Source: Eubacterium uniforme
GTDB lineage: Bacteria > Bacillota > Clostridia > Lachnospirales > Lachnospiraceae
Direction: 5' to 3'
DNA length: 64,000 nucleotides
Assembly (NCBI RefSeq): GCF_900167115.1
Contig: NZ_FUXZ01000005.1
Location: 62,001 to 126,000, forward strand
Shown piece after piece: positions 52,756 through 61,789 of the stretch (position 1 is its first letter; each line of letters opens with the position of its first letter). Made by a program: the position numbers and the translations under genes. A model generated the notes under the pieces. That model was not told where the DNA came from. It saw only the letters and a list, made by a program, of their open reading frames with translations, and did not search any database.

Positions 52756-55014
52756 ATGAAAAAGAATTTTACTAAAAAAGGTCTTACGGCTATTGTATTA
52801 TTATCTACAGTATGTAGCGTTGAAACGTATACATATTTTAATCAGGTACAGGTATTAAATGAAAAAAAATCTATGCTTGAAAGTGTTGCTAATAAGAAGA
52901 TTACAAATCAAGTAGCTTCTAATACTGATAATGACATAAAAGTCGAAGTGAAAAAATCCAAGAAAAAGAAACAAAAAATTGAAAAGGAAACTGAGAAATC
53001 TACTGAAGTGGAAACATCAGTGGGTACTGGATTAGCTCAGGTTGATGTTGAGGATTCTGTAAGTGATGAAAATCCTATTGAAGTTGAGATTCCAGCGGCT
53101 GGTTTTATAGAGGCTGAAGATGAGATTTCTAAGGGGAAGCCAGATGATGGTAATACCGGTGAAACTAAAGCAAAGGAAGAAAGCACTGAAGGTGAATCGA
53201 CTGAAGTTGAAACTGAACCAGTGGAAGTGGTTAGAGAACCAGTAGTAGAGACTGATCCTAATTATGAAGTTGTGGATGAACTTTACAGAGTTAAAAAGGA
53301 TACTAAAGAGTTAGTTGGTATCTATATTGATCGTGAAGATGAAACTTTTACTAAGATTGTAATTCCTGCTTGTGTTACAAAGATAGCAGATAGTGCTTTT
53401 GATGGTTATAAGTATATTAAAGAAATAACTTTCGCTGAAGGATGCAATGTTAGTAGCATAGGAAAGAATGCATTTATTAATTGTTCATCAGTAACTGATG
53501 TGACTTTACCAGATAGTATAACAAGTATTGGTGAAAGTGCTTTTAATAATTGTGGAGCGATGGTTAACATAAAGTTGCCGGCTAAACTTGAAACTATTGG
53601 TAAAAATGCATTTGATAAGTGTTTTTCAATTAATGAACTTAGAATTCCTAAAAAGGTTAAAAGTGCAACAGAAATGATGGGCCTTCAGGGTAGTGCTAAA
53701 AAGATTATATTTGAAGAAGGTATATCAGAGATACCTGCTGCTATGTTTAGAAATGCACAGGGTGTTAAATCAGTTGCGATGTATAAAGGTGTAACAATTA
53801 TTAAGAAGCAGGCGTTTATGGGATGTACATCACTTACAAAGATTACATCACCTACGACACTTAAAAAGATTAATCGGGAAGCTTTTAAGAATTGTAGATT
53901 ACTTAAAAACTACAGCATTAAGCCATCACTATATTATATAGGCCATGAAGCTTTTAGAGATTGTGAAAGCTTAGAAAGTTTGGTTTTAAATAAAACAGTT
54001 ACTACAATTGGTAGGGATGCATTTGCTGGTGATATTAATTTAGTAGTTAAGGTTGTTGCTAACTCTATGCAGAAGAGATATGCGATAGCTAATAATATTA
54101 AATGGACATATACTGATGCTGAAGTTCTTAGAAGAAATTTAAGTTTCCAGGCAAATTCAATGCTTGAAAAGATTGTTAAGAATACTACTGATGAATATGC
54201 CTTAAAGAAACTTGAGAAGTATGTTCCTCAAGGGGTATGTAGAGCAGGTAATTACACATTGATTACTGCATATAAGCGAGGTGGCGGAAAGTCAATTATT
54301 CTTGTTTATGATAAGTCAGGTAAGTATCTTAAGTGTCTTCAGATACCTAACAGTGATCATGTTGGATCAATATGTGTTGTGAAGAACAGAATAGCACTTA
54401 GTCTTAATAATATTTCTTCCTATGACTATTTAGCGATTATTAGTCCTAAGAAGATAAGAGAAACTAAGAACGGTCGTACAATTAAGTATGATTATAAGGT
54501 AAAATTATCTGGACATGCTGACTTTACTGCTTTTGATGGTACATATTTTTGGGCAGGACATAGTTTAGATAAGGCAAGTTGTGCTTTAAATGTTTATAAA
54601 GTAAAGTCCAAAAAGGTTAAGGTTTCAAATAAGAAGAAAAAGGAAAGACGTATAATTTTTTCTAAGAAATATACATATAGTGTACCAGGTAATATTCAGG
54701 GATTGATTATTAATAATACAGGAAAGAACAAGAGAGAACTTATTATGTCACAGTCTTACGGTGTACTTCCTGATTCACATGTATATGTTCACAAAGTAAA
54801 TCTTAAAAAAGATAAATCAATTGGACAACCAACTGATGTTTATAGACTTCCAGCGATGCTTGAAGGTATAGAGAAGAAAGGTAAATATATGTATTTGCTT
54901 TTTGAATCTGCTTCTGGTAAGTATACGGAGGATGATTCACATCAGACAGAAATTCAGATCGATAAATTATATAGAATCAGATATGATGATTTGAATAAAT
55001 TATATAAAGATTAA
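52756..55014 (+). CDS. BspA-like leucine-rich-repeat surface protein
   Basis: A 752-residue exported protein. An N-terminal hydrophobic signal or anchor (GLTAIVLLSTVCSVETY) is followed by about 170 residues of charged, low-complexity linker. Residues ~195-445 carry LRR_5 repeats such as SIGKNAFINCSSVTDVTLPD, then SITSIGESAFNNC. The C-terminal ~300 residues contain repeating beta-strand-like units (GVCRAGNYTLITAYKRGGGK, ILVYDKSGKYLKCLQIPNSD), perhaps a propeller. Such proteins bind host or microbial surfaces. No sortase motif is present. Single-gene unit. Confidence 0.82.
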   Translation: MKKNFTKKGLTAIVLLSTVCSVETYTYFNQVQVLNEKKSMLESVANKKITNQVASNTDNDIKVEVKKSKKKKQKIEKETEKSTEVETSVGTGLAQVDVEDSVSDENPIEVEIPAAGFIEAEDEISKGKPDDGNTGETKAKEESTEGESTEVETEPVEVVREPVVETDPNYEVVDELYRVKKDTKELVGIYIDREDETFTKIVIPACVTKIADSAFDGYKYIKEITFAEGCNVSSIGKNAFINCSSVTDVTLPDSITSIGESAFNNCGAMVNIKLPAKLETIGKNAFDKCFSINELRIPKKVKSATEMMGLQGSAKKIIFEEGISEIPAAMFRNAQGVKSVAMYKGVTIIKKQAFMGCTSLTKITSPTTLKKINREAFKNCRLLKNYSIKPSLYYIGHEAFRDCESLESLVLNKTVTTIGRDAFAGDINLVVKVVANSMQKRYAIANNIKWTYTDAEVLRRNLSFQANSMLEKIVKNTTDEYALKKLEKYVPQGVCRAGNYTLITAYKRGGGKSIILVYDKSGKYLKCLQIPNSDHVGSICVVKNRIALSLNNISSYDYLAIISPKKIRETKNGRTIKYDYKVKLSGHADFTAFDGTYFWAGHSLDKASCALNVYKVKSKKVKVSNKKKKERRIIFSKKYTYSVPGNIQGLIINNTGKNKRELIMSQSYGVLPDSHVYVHKVNLKKDKSIGQPTDVYRLPAMLEGIEKKGKYMYLLFESASGKYTEDDSHQTEIQIDKLYRIRYDDLNKLYKD

Positions 55015-55015
55015 T

Positions 55016-55050
55016 AAAAGAGATGGCTGCTTTTAGCAGTCATCTCTTTT
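55016..55050. terminator. Bidirectional terminator
   Basis: Stem AAAAGAGATGGCTGC / GCAGTCATCTCTTTT (one G-T pair) with A run before and T run after, able to stop both the LRR gene and the oppositely oriented XRE gene. Confidence 0.85.
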
Positions 55051-55177
55051 ATCTGGTATTTAGATTTATTTTGGGTTTTATATATAATAGGAGAATTTAA
55101 TAACTTTGAATATGTTATTAAAACATATTAATTTTTTACTGTATATTTTATTATTTAATTGTAAAAATTCGAACATA

Positions 55178-55510
55178 TTAGTAGGTATGTGAGTTCTGAT
55201 TTGATTTTAGCTTTACTACAAGGGAGTATATTAATGATAAATCTTCATCATCTAATTCTGCTATCTTTTCAGTAACCTTTTTAAACAATGTAGATGTATT
55301 AGTGTTTAAGTCAAAAAGACTAGAAAGACTTATATCTAATTCAACACATATTTCATATATGGTTTGAATGGATGGAATAACCTTGCCATTCTCCATACTG
55401 CTAATATATCCAGCATTTTTGTGGATTCTAAAACTTAATTCTCTTGCAGATATCCCTTTTGATAATCTAATTTGCGTAATCCGAAATATACTCAGTTCAA
55501 TAAGAAACAA
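55178..55510 (-). CDS. XRE-family helix-turn-helix regulator
   Basis: A 110-residue regulator, the only gene on the minus strand. The HTH reads ISARELSFRIHKNAGYISSM, then ENGKVIPSIQTIYEICVELD, and a short tail (KKVTEKIAELDDEDLSLIYS) follows, resembling small Lachnospiraceae regulators such as those with RITQLR openings. The start is uncertain: the first in-frame candidate is TTG with no clear ribosome site, and the codons upstream stay open. It may use a rarer start. It stands between two surface-protein genes, which it could control. Confidence 0.72.
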   Translation of the reverse strand: MFLIELSIFRITQIRLSKGISARELSFRIHKNAGYISSMENGKVIPSIQTIYEICVELDISLSSLFDLNTNTSTLFKKVTEKIAELDDEDLSLIYSLVVKLKSNQNSHTY

Positions 55511-55696
55511 TTTCTTATGCGAACACGCTAGAACTACAATGATATCTAGAAAAATAGGAATTAGAACTTTGTTCTGATTTTATATTGATACAATGCATGT
55601 ATCATATCTAAAGTTTAAATATCTCCTAGTTATATTTAGTTTTATAATATAATTTTATATTTTAATTTATGGATAGGCAATAGTTTTACTATAAGT

Positions 55697-55725
55697 TTGA
55701 CAAAAAGATTTATATGGGATAGAAT
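55697..55725 (+). promoter_or_regulatory. Promoter of the L,D-transpeptidase gene
   Basis: TTGACA at 55697-55702, TAGAAT at 55720-55725, 17-base spacer, 41 bases before the start codon. Confidence 0.7.
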
Positions 55726-55765
55726 ATCTTTCGTAAAGGGGATATTGTTTTAGAGGAATTTGTTA

Positions 55766-56794
55766 ATGAAAAGAAAGACACAGTTAATTTATATAGGACT
55801 TTCGATGTTGTCATTTGTACTTGCTGTTTTGGTTATGAAAATTCCTGGGGCTAATAATATTAGTGCAAAGGAAAAGATAAATAATCCTAAAGAGCAAGAA
55901 AACAGTGAGATTTATGAAACTAATAATCCACTTGTTGTAAGGAAAACAAAAAAAGTCGACGATAAAGAAACATTAAAAAAAGACTTATATTCTGTTGAAA
56001 CAGAGGAGAGTCCTGAAACCATGCCAGTTATAGATTCAAATTTTGAAATCATAAAAATAGGTGATAAGAAATATGAATTTTCACGTGACAGTGATAATTC
56101 TGTAATTAATCAGGGTGATATAGATTATAATAATTTAGTTGATTTTTCAGCTGATTATCCATTCTATATTAAGGTTAATAGAGCTCTTAATTGCGTTACG
56201 GTATATGCCATGGATAAGAAAGGTGAGTATTCCATTCCATATAAGACCATGACATGTTCAACAGGGTTATTTAAGAATAATACACCATTAGGTGATTTTG
56301 AAATATACGAAAAATATGATTGGCGTATGATGATTGATGATTCATATGCTCAGTATGCTTCTAGGTTTAATGGAGGTATTATGTTTCATTCAGTTCCTTA
56401 TTTAGATATGGATAAGGGTATGCTTGAATGGGAAGAATACAATAAATTAGGATCTGCTGCATCACTTGGATGTGTTAGATTACGAGTGGTTGATGCAAAA
56501 TGGATTTATGATCATTGTGCTGAGGGAACCAAAGTAACGGTTTACGATGATGAAAAAAATCCAGGGCCTTTAGGTAAGGAGATTCTTGATGCCATAGATG
56601 AAGATTCTGAATTTAAAGGTTGGGATCCAACGGATGATGATGAGAATAATCCTTGGAACAAGCCTAAGAAAAAGAAGAAGCATAAGAAACATAAAAAGAA
56701 AAAAACTAATATTGAATCTGAGTCAAGTACTGAATTAAGTAGTGAAACAGAATCAGTTACAGAAGAATCCACATATGGTTCTACAGCAGAATAG
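55766..56794 (+). CDS. YkuD-type L,D-transpeptidase, membrane-anchored
   Basis: A 342-residue wall enzyme. The ATG at 55766 follows GAGGAATT. A membrane anchor (LIYIGLSMLSFVLAVLVM) and ~115 linker residues precede the YkuD domain (about 130-270): YPFYIKVNRALNCVTVYAMD, H208 in FHSVPYL and the catalytic C236 in GSAASLGCVRLR. It makes 3-3 crosslinks or attaches proteins to peptidoglycan. The C-terminus is a lysine-rich then Ser/Glu-rich tail (KKKKKHKKHKKKK). Outside the cell. Confidence 0.9.
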   Translation: MKRKTQLIYIGLSMLSFVLAVLVMKIPGANNISAKEKINNPKEQENSEIYETNNPLVVRKTKKVDDKETLKKDLYSVETEESPETMPVIDSNFEIIKIGDKKYEFSRDSDNSVINQGDIDYNNLVDFSADYPFYIKVNRALNCVTVYAMDKKGEYSIPYKTMTCSTGLFKNNTPLGDFEIYEKYDWRMMIDDSYAQYASRFNGGIMFHSVPYLDMDKGMLEWEEYNKLGSAASLGCVRLRVVDAKWIYDHCAEGTKVTVYDDEKNPGPLGKEILDAIDEDSEFKGWDPTDDDENNPWNKPKKKKKHKKHKKKKTNIESESSTELSSETESVTEESTYGSTAE

Positions 56795-56836
56795 TATTAG
56801 TTATTTAACTTAAAAAAATAATATGATATGATAGAT

Positions 56837-56866
56837 ACCGGAAGTTGTTTAAACTTCCGGTTTTAT
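56837..56866 (+). terminator. Probable terminator
   Basis: 10-bp stem ACCGGAAGTT / AACTTCCGGT with a 5-base loop and TTTATATTT. Confidence 0.75.
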
Positions 56867-56885
56867 ATTTAAGGAAGGATATGTT

Positions 56886-57545
56886 ATGGCTAAGAAAAAA
56901 TATTATGCGGTTTTAAATGGAAGAATTCCAGGAATATACATGGATTGGGATAGTTGTAAAAAGAATGTTGACGGTTTTAAGGGAGCAATTTATAAGAGCT
57001 TCCCAACAATAGAAGAGGCTAAAGCGTTTATGGAGGGTGAAACTTCTAGCGTTATAGCAAATGAAACCAAAGTAGGTAATTCTAAAACTAATGTTAATGG
57101 AGATGTTAATTTAGATGCTAGTGATAGTAGTAAGGAACATTTCATAGCCTATGTAGATGGAAGCTATAATGATGCTGATAAGAAAGTTGGTCTTGGTGCG
57201 TTAATATTTGCTGATGGTAAGGAAATTGAAATATCAAGAGAAGTTGAAGCTGATGATTTAATTTCAATGAGGAACGTAGCTGGTGAAATTAAGGCTAGTG
57301 AAGCAGCAATTAAATATGCATTAGAAAATGGTGCAAAAAAGATTACCATTATCCATGATTATGAGGGAATTGCAAAATGGTGCAATGGTCAATGGAAGGC
57401 TAATCTAGAAGGAACGAAAGCGTATAGGGATTTTTATTTAAGCGTTAAAGATAAAATAGAAGTAGTATTTGTTAAGGTTAAGGGGCATTCTGGGAATAAG
57501 TATAATGATGTGGCTGATAATCTTGCAAAGAAGTCGATTTTTTGA
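56886..57545 (+). CDS. Ribonuclease HI with viroplasmin-like N-terminal domain
   Basis: A 219-residue protein. Residues 1-50 (KKYYAVLNGRIPGIYMDWDS, then CKKNVDGFKGAIYKSF) form the caulimovirus viroplasmin-like domain that binds RNA-DNA hybrids. After a linker, the RNase H domain (about 85-219) contains the four acidic catalytic residues in YVDGSYND, GEIKASEAA, IIHDYEGI and YNDVADNLAK. It removes RNA from RNA/DNA hybrids. AAGGAAGGA precedes the ATG. The glnA promoter overlaps its end. Confidence 0.92.
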   Translation: MAKKKYYAVLNGRIPGIYMDWDSCKKNVDGFKGAIYKSFPTIEEAKAFMEGETSSVIANETKVGNSKTNVNGDVNLDASDSSKEHFIAYVDGSYNDADKKVGLGALIFADGKEIEISREVEADDLISMRNVAGEIKASEAAIKYALENGAKKITIIHDYEGIAKWCNGQWKANLEGTKAYRDFYLSVKDKIEVVFVKVKGHSGNKYNDVADNLAKKSIF

Positions 57546-57568
57546 TATTCTATTCTTTAAAGTGCTAA

Positions 57569-57649
57569 ATTATTTCGGGAAATAATAGTTTATGAACTAT
57601 TCAATATAAAAGAAAGGAATTATACAAGTTGTGTAGGGTGACTTGTATA
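57569..57649 (+). promoter_or_regulatory. Hairpin-rich leader of glnA
   Basis: Three consecutive stems: ATTATTT/AAATAAT (57569-57586), AATAGTT/AACTATT (57584-57601) and the 9-bp perfect TATACAAGT/ACTTGTATA (57621-57649). The first two share three bases and so compete. A possible promoter TTGATA (57542) - 18 - TAAATT (57566) overlaps the end of the RNase H gene. The start codon itself has a poor ribosome site, while AGGGTG lies in the loop of the third stem. Since an ANTAR RNA-binding regulator follows glnA, these stems are candidates for its target. Confidence 0.5.
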
Positions 57650-57662
57650 GCTGGTAAAAATC

Positions 57663-58991
57663 ATGAAGTATACAAGAGATGACATTATACAAATGGTTGA
57701 AGAAGAAGATGTGGAGTTTATTAGACTCCAGTTTACAGATCTGTTTGGAACAATTAAGAATGTTGCCATTACTGCAAGCCAGTTAGAAAAGGCCTTGGAT
57801 AACAAGTGTAAATTCGATGTTTCATCAATTGAAGGATTTGTAAAAATCGAAGGTGGGGACATGTATTTACATCCACAACTTGATACATTTACAATATTTC
57901 CATGGAGACCACAGCAGGGTAAGGTTGCAAGACTTATTTGCGACATTTATAATGCGGATGGAACTCCATTTGAAGGAAGTAGTAGATATATATTAGAAAA
58001 AGCTGTTAAGAAAGCAGCAGACATGGGTTATACACTTGAGGCAGGCCCTGAGTGTGAGTTCTTTTTATTTAACACAGATGATGAAGGTAACCCAACAACA
58101 TCATCACCTGAAAGAGCTGGTTACTTTGATGTAGGACCAGTTGACCTTGGAGAAAATGCAAGAAGAGATATGGTACTTTGTCTTGAGGATATGGGATTTG
58201 AAATAGAGTCCTCACATCATGAAGTATCACCTGCTCAGCATGAGATAGATTTTAAATCAGACGAAGCTATGAAGACAGCTGATAATATTGTTACTTTTAA
58301 GTTCGCTGTTAAGTCTATTGCCAAAAGACATGGACTTCATGCTTCATTTATGCCAAAACCTAAGATGGGCGTTGATGGTTCAGGAATGCATCTTAATATG
58401 ATATTAAAAAAAGATGGAAAAGATGTATTTGCTGATGAAAATGATAAGTACGGATTAAGCAAGCTTGGATATAATTTCATCGCAGGCTTACTTAGCCATA
58501 TTAAAGCAATTAGTGCGATTTCAAATCCACTTGTTAATTCATATAAGAGACTTATTCCTGGTTACGAAGCACCTATTATATTAGGTTGGACAACAGAGAA
58601 TAAGAGTCCTATTATAAGAGTTGTTTCAGGAAGGGATGAAGACTTAGCAATTGAACTTAGAAATCCTGATCCGGCAGCTAATCCTTACTTGCTACTTGCT
58701 ACTTGTCTTTATGCTGGACTTGAAGGCATTGAAAAGGATTTGATGCCAACAGATCCAATTCTTGAAAGTGTAAGTGAGTATTCTGTAGTGGAAGCTGAAA
58801 AGTTAGGATTTGATCATCTTCCAACAAACTTAATGCATGCCATTAAGGAGTTGAAGCAGGATGAACTTATGAAGGAAGTTTTAGGTGAACATATTTATAA
58901 GAATTACATCAGAGCTAAGGAAGAAGAATGGAGACAGTTCTCAGCGGTTGTAACAAATTGGGAAATTGAACATTATCTCTACAAGATTTAA
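57663..58991 (+). CDS. glnA: Glutamine synthetase type I (GlnA)
   Basis: A 442-residue enzyme of the GSI-alpha class typical for Firmicutes. Opening FIRLQFTDLFGTIKNVAI, the first metal site EAGPECEFFLF, the ATP/Glu site ESSHHEVSPAQHEIDF, KPKMGVDGSGMHLNM and the RVVSGRDEDLAIELRNPD region are present. It assimilates ammonia into glutamine. Length and lack of the adenylylation-type insert fit feedback-controlled GSI-alpha. The ANTAR gene is 39 bases downstream. Confidence 0.97.
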   Translation: MKYTRDDIIQMVEEEDVEFIRLQFTDLFGTIKNVAITASQLEKALDNKCKFDVSSIEGFVKIEGGDMYLHPQLDTFTIFPWRPQQGKVARLICDIYNADGTPFEGSSRYILEKAVKKAADMGYTLEAGPECEFFLFNTDDEGNPTTSSPERAGYFDVGPVDLGENARRDMVLCLEDMGFEIESSHHEVSPAQHEIDFKSDEAMKTADNIVTFKFAVKSIAKRHGLHASFMPKPKMGVDGSGMHLNMILKKDGKDVFADENDKYGLSKLGYNFIAGLLSHIKAISAISNPLVNSYKRLIPGYEAPIILGWTTENKSPIIRVVSGRDEDLAIELRNPDPAANPYLLLATCLYAGLEGIEKDLMPTDPILESVSEYSVVEAEKLGFDHLPTNLMHAIKELKQDELMKEVLGEHIYKNYIRAKEEEWRQFSAVVTNWEIEHYLYKI

Positions 58992-59030
58992 CGTGACTGT
59001 GATAAATCCCGTCACAGGAGGTGATCGTTA

Positions 59031-59582
59031 TTGGCAGGGATAATTGTTGCGTTTTCTAAACCAGAAGAGGGCCGAACCATAAAGAACCTGCTTGTTAGAA
59101 ACGGTTACACTGTCGCGGCAGTTTGTACATCCGGTGCGCAGGTTATAAATATGGCGGATTCGCTTAGAAATGGTGTTGTAGTATGTGGTTATAAATTAGC
59201 GGATATGATTTGTACAGAGGTCTGGGAGCATGTTCATGAAGATTTTGAAATGGTTCTTTTAACGAATCCTGGAAATATGTATGAGTTTGATAAGATGGGA
59301 ATTGCAACTCTTTCGATGCCACTTAAGGTAAAGGACTTAGTAAATACAGTTGAAATGTCCTATTCCATATCTGAAAGAAGATGGAAAAAGAAGAAATTAA
59401 GACCAAAACCACGTAGTGAAGAAGATAAGAAGATAATCGAAGAAGCTAAAAGTGCTTTAATTGAAATCAATAATATGACGGAGAATGAGGCACATAGATA
59501 TATACAGAAAAAGAGTATGAACACAGGTAGTTCATTTGCTGAGACAGCAAAATTAATACTTGAAAGTTTATACAGAGAGTAG
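59031..59582 (+). CDS. ANTAR-domain antitermination regulator with degenerate receiver
   Basis: A 183-residue regulator beginning at TTG behind the strong AGGAGGTGA. Residues 1-115 have a receiver-like fold, but the strand that should end with the phospho-accepting Asp reads VVVCGYKL and the N-terminal acidic pair is absent (IVAFSKPEEG), so it is a pseudo-receiver. After a basic linker (RWKKKKLRPKPRSEEDKK) the ANTAR domain (EAKSALIEINNMTENEAHRY) follows. ANTAR proteins bind RNA hairpins to prevent termination. The glnA-ANTAR order is known in clostridia (glnR/nitR), so nitrogen control is likely. Confidence 0.88.
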   Translation: MAGIIVAFSKPEEGRTIKNLLVRNGYTVAAVCTSGAQVINMADSLRNGVVVCGYKLADMICTEVWEHVHEDFEMVLLTNPGNMYEFDKMGIATLSMPLKVKDLVNTVEMSYSISERRWKKKKLRPKPRSEEDKKIIEEAKSALIEINNMTENEAHRYIQKKSMNTGSSFAETAKLILESLYRE

Positions 59583-59724
59583 TTATAATATATGGATAGT
59601 TAGTTTGTGCTAACTTTACGTGTAAAATAATTATAAAATTTAGTTATAAAAGTAATTGTTTTTATTGTGGAAAGTATGTATACTTATTCATGGTAAAGAG
59701 AACAATATGTTATGGAGGAAAAAC

Positions 59725-60939
59725 ATGTTTAAAGTAAATGAGAATTATTTAAAACTTCCAGGTAGTTACTTATTTTCAACTATTGGAAAGAAAGTTAGAG
59801 CATATAAGGAGGCTAATCCAGATAAGGATGTAATTAGTCTTGGTATTGGTGACGTTACACTTCCTTTAGCACCAAGTGTAATTAAGGCTTTACATGGTGC
59901 TGTTGATGAAATGGGTGATGCAGCTACATTTAAGGGTTATGCACCTGATCTTGGTTATGAATTTTTAAGAAGTGCAATTAAGAATTATGATTATAAGAAG
60001 CTTGGCGTTGACATTGACATTGATGAAATCTTTGTTAGTGATGGTGCTAAGAGTGATTCTGGTAACATCGGTGATATCTTCTCAAAGGATAATGTAATCG
60101 CTGTATGTGATCCTGTTTACCCAGTGTATGTTGATACTAACGTTATGGCAGGTAGAACTGGTGAATATAATCCAGAGACAGAAAGATTTGCTGGAGTAAT
60201 TTATATGCCTTGTCTTGAAGAGAATAATTTTGCACCACAGCTTCCAACAGAAACACCAGATATTATTTATCTTTGTTTCCCTAACAATCCAACAGGTTCA
60301 ACAATTACAAAGGATGAACTTCAGAAATGGGTTGATTATGCTAATGAAAAGAAAGCTGTTATTATTTATGATGCAGCTTATGAAGCATATATTACTGAAA
60401 GCAATGTACCACACAGCATTTATGAATGTGATGGCGCTAAAACATGTGCTATCGAACTTAGAAGTTTTTCAAAGAATGCTGGTTTTACAGGAACAAGACT
60501 TGGTTTCACAGTAATTCCTAAGGAGCTTAAATGTGGAGATGTATCAGTTAATAGTCTTTGGGCTAGAAGACATGGTACTAAGTTTAATGGTGCACCTTAC
60601 ATCATTCAGAGAGCTGGTGAAGCTGTATATTCTGAAGAAGGCCAGAAGCAGACAAAAGAAATGGTTGCTTATTACATGAATAATGCTAAGACAATTTCTG
60701 AAGGATTAAAGGCAGCTGGTTTCTCAGTATCAGGTGGTGTTAATGCTCCATATATCTGGCTTAAGACAACAGATGGTATGACAAGTTGGGAATTCTTTGA
60801 TTACTTACTTGAAAATGCTAATATTGTTGGTACTCCAGGTTCAGGATTCGGTCCAAGTGGTGAAGGTTACTTCAGACTGACAGCATTTGGTACATATGAG
60901 AATACACTTAAGGCTATTGATAGAATTAAGGGTTTATAA
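59725..60939 (+). CDS. dapL: LL-diaminopimelate aminotransferase DapL
   Basis: A 404-residue fold-I PLP aminotransferase. The ATG at 59725 has GGAGG 6 bases before it and gives the standard opening [20 protein letters not shown]. The PLP lysine is K250 in [15 protein letters not shown], with substrate-recognition FPNNPTG and YDAAYEAYI. It converts tetrahydrodipicolinate directly to LL-diaminopimelate, the short route to lysine and peptidoglycan precursors. Terminator follows. Confidence 0.95.
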   Translation: MFKVNENYLKLPGSYLFSTIGKKVRAYKEANPDKDVISLGIGDVTLPLAPSVIKALHGAVDEMGDAATFKGYAPDLGYEFLRSAIKNYDYKKLGVDIDIDEIFVSDGAKSDSGNIGDIFSKDNVIAVCDPVYPVYVDTNVMAGRTGEYNPETERFAGVIYMPCLEENNFAPQLPTETPDIIYLCFPNNPTGSTITKDELQKWVDYANEKKAVIIYDAAYEAYITESNVPHSIYECDGAKTCAIELRSFSKNAGFTGTRLGFTVIPKELKCGDVSVNSLWARRHGTKFNGAPYIIQRAGEAVYSEEGQKQTKEMVAYYMNNAKTISEGLKAAGFSVSGGVNAPYIWLKTTDGMTSWEFFDYLLENANIVGTPGSGFGPSGEGYFRLTAFGTYENTLKAIDRIKGL

Positions 60940-60966
60940 GATAATTATAAAATTATGATATTAAAT

Positions 60967-61003
60967 AAAAGCAGTATGATTTTTTTGTACTGCTTTTGTT
61001 TTT
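60967..61003 (+). terminator. Rho-independent terminator after dapL
   Basis: 10-bp stem AAAAGCAGTA / TACTGCTTTT with a T-rich loop and GTTTTTT. Confidence 0.88.
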
Positions 61004-61056
61004 TGAGTGATATGATAAACTGCGTTTGTGGTAATAATGGTTGTTTATTATATATA

Positions 61057-61335
61057 TTCTTACTTTTAATAAAATTATCCTGAAAAGTAAGAATAAATGT
61101 GTTGTTAAAGGTGAGTTGAGGTAGGTGTTGTTCATACTTTTGGATGAAAAAAGATAAAAAGTAAGAAAAAGCAACTTGTTAAAGATGGGTGGAGGTTGAT
61201 ATTATTCTTACTTTTGGACGAAAAAATGTGAAAAGTAAGAAAAAGTAACTTACTAAAGAATAGTGGAGGCTGATGTTATTCTTACTTCTGGTTGAAAAAG
61301 AATGAAAAGTAAGAATAAGCAACTTGTTAAATATA
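61057..61335 (+). repeat. Tandem array of four 74-bp imperfect repeats, each with an 11-bp inverted repeat
   Basis: Copies start at 61057, 61131, 61205 and 61279, exactly 74 bases apart. Each begins TTCTTACTTTT, has 15 variable bases, then AAAAGTAAGAA, giving an 11-bp stem (perfect in copies 1 and 3; one mismatch in 2 and 4). A second conserved block AAGCAACTTGTTAAA sits at offset 38, and copies 2 and 3 have GTGGAGGTTGAT near their end. The fourth copy stops 57 bases in, where the ATG of the next gene begins. The array fills most of the 395-base gap after dapL. No coding frame within it is convincing. Confidence 0.85.
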
Positions 61336-61734
61336 ATGAGTAAGAAAGAAACAAATAAATTTTTGAATAATAAAATAGAAAAAGCGCTATGGATAATAAT
61401 TCTTGGTGTTGCGGTAGCTTTATTTTTATTCCTTAAATTCTCAGCAAATGACGGAGAACAAGTTATTGTAAAAGTCGACAAGAAGGAAATAGCAAGATAC
61501 GATCTAAATACAGATAGAGAAGTTATAATAGATGGTAAAGATGGTGGAAAAAATACTCTTGTCATAAAGGATGGCAAGGCTTATATAAAGGATGCTACAT
61601 GCCCTGATAAATTATGCGAACATCAGGGTAAGATTCATATGGTTGGTCAGAGTCTTATTTGTCTTCCTAACAGAGTGGTTATTGAGATAGTTGATGACGA
61701 TAAAGATGAGGAGTTTGACGGAATATCAAAGTAA
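61336..61734 (+). CDS. NusG domain II-containing membrane protein
   Basis: A 132-residue protein with an N-terminal membrane helix (IEKALWIIILGVAVALFLFL) and an extracellular NusG_II (KOW-less beta) domain of ~85 residues, ending in the typical DATCPDKLCEHQGKIHMVG and SLICLPNRVVIEI with two conserved cysteines. Such proteins usually sit beside Gx/HepPP-I genes, as here. The ATG at 61336 lacks a ribosome site because the fourth 74-bp repeat reaches right up to it; a TTG 12 bases upstream is no better. Confidence 0.82.
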   Translation: MSKKETNKFLNNKIEKALWIIILGVAVALFLFLKFSANDGEQVIVKVDKKEIARYDLNTDREVIIDGKDGGKNTLVIKDGKAYIKDATCPDKLCEHQGKIHMVGQSLICLPNRVVIEIVDDDKDEEFDGISK

Positions 61735-61789
61735 GACATATATGAAAGTTAGTCATTTGAAAATATTATAGATAATACGAGGAAAATAT

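Noticed and set aside
61057-61315. CRISPR-like array
   Set aside because: The four units are contiguous and similar along most of their length; there are no unique spacers between short identical repeats and no cas genes nearby.
61179-61577. 132-codon open frame on the minus strand over the repeat array
   Set aside because: It runs antisense through the repeats and the NusG-II gene, has low-complexity Ser/Phe-rich content and no ribosome site; it is a by-product of A+T-rich repeats and of a real gene on the other strand.
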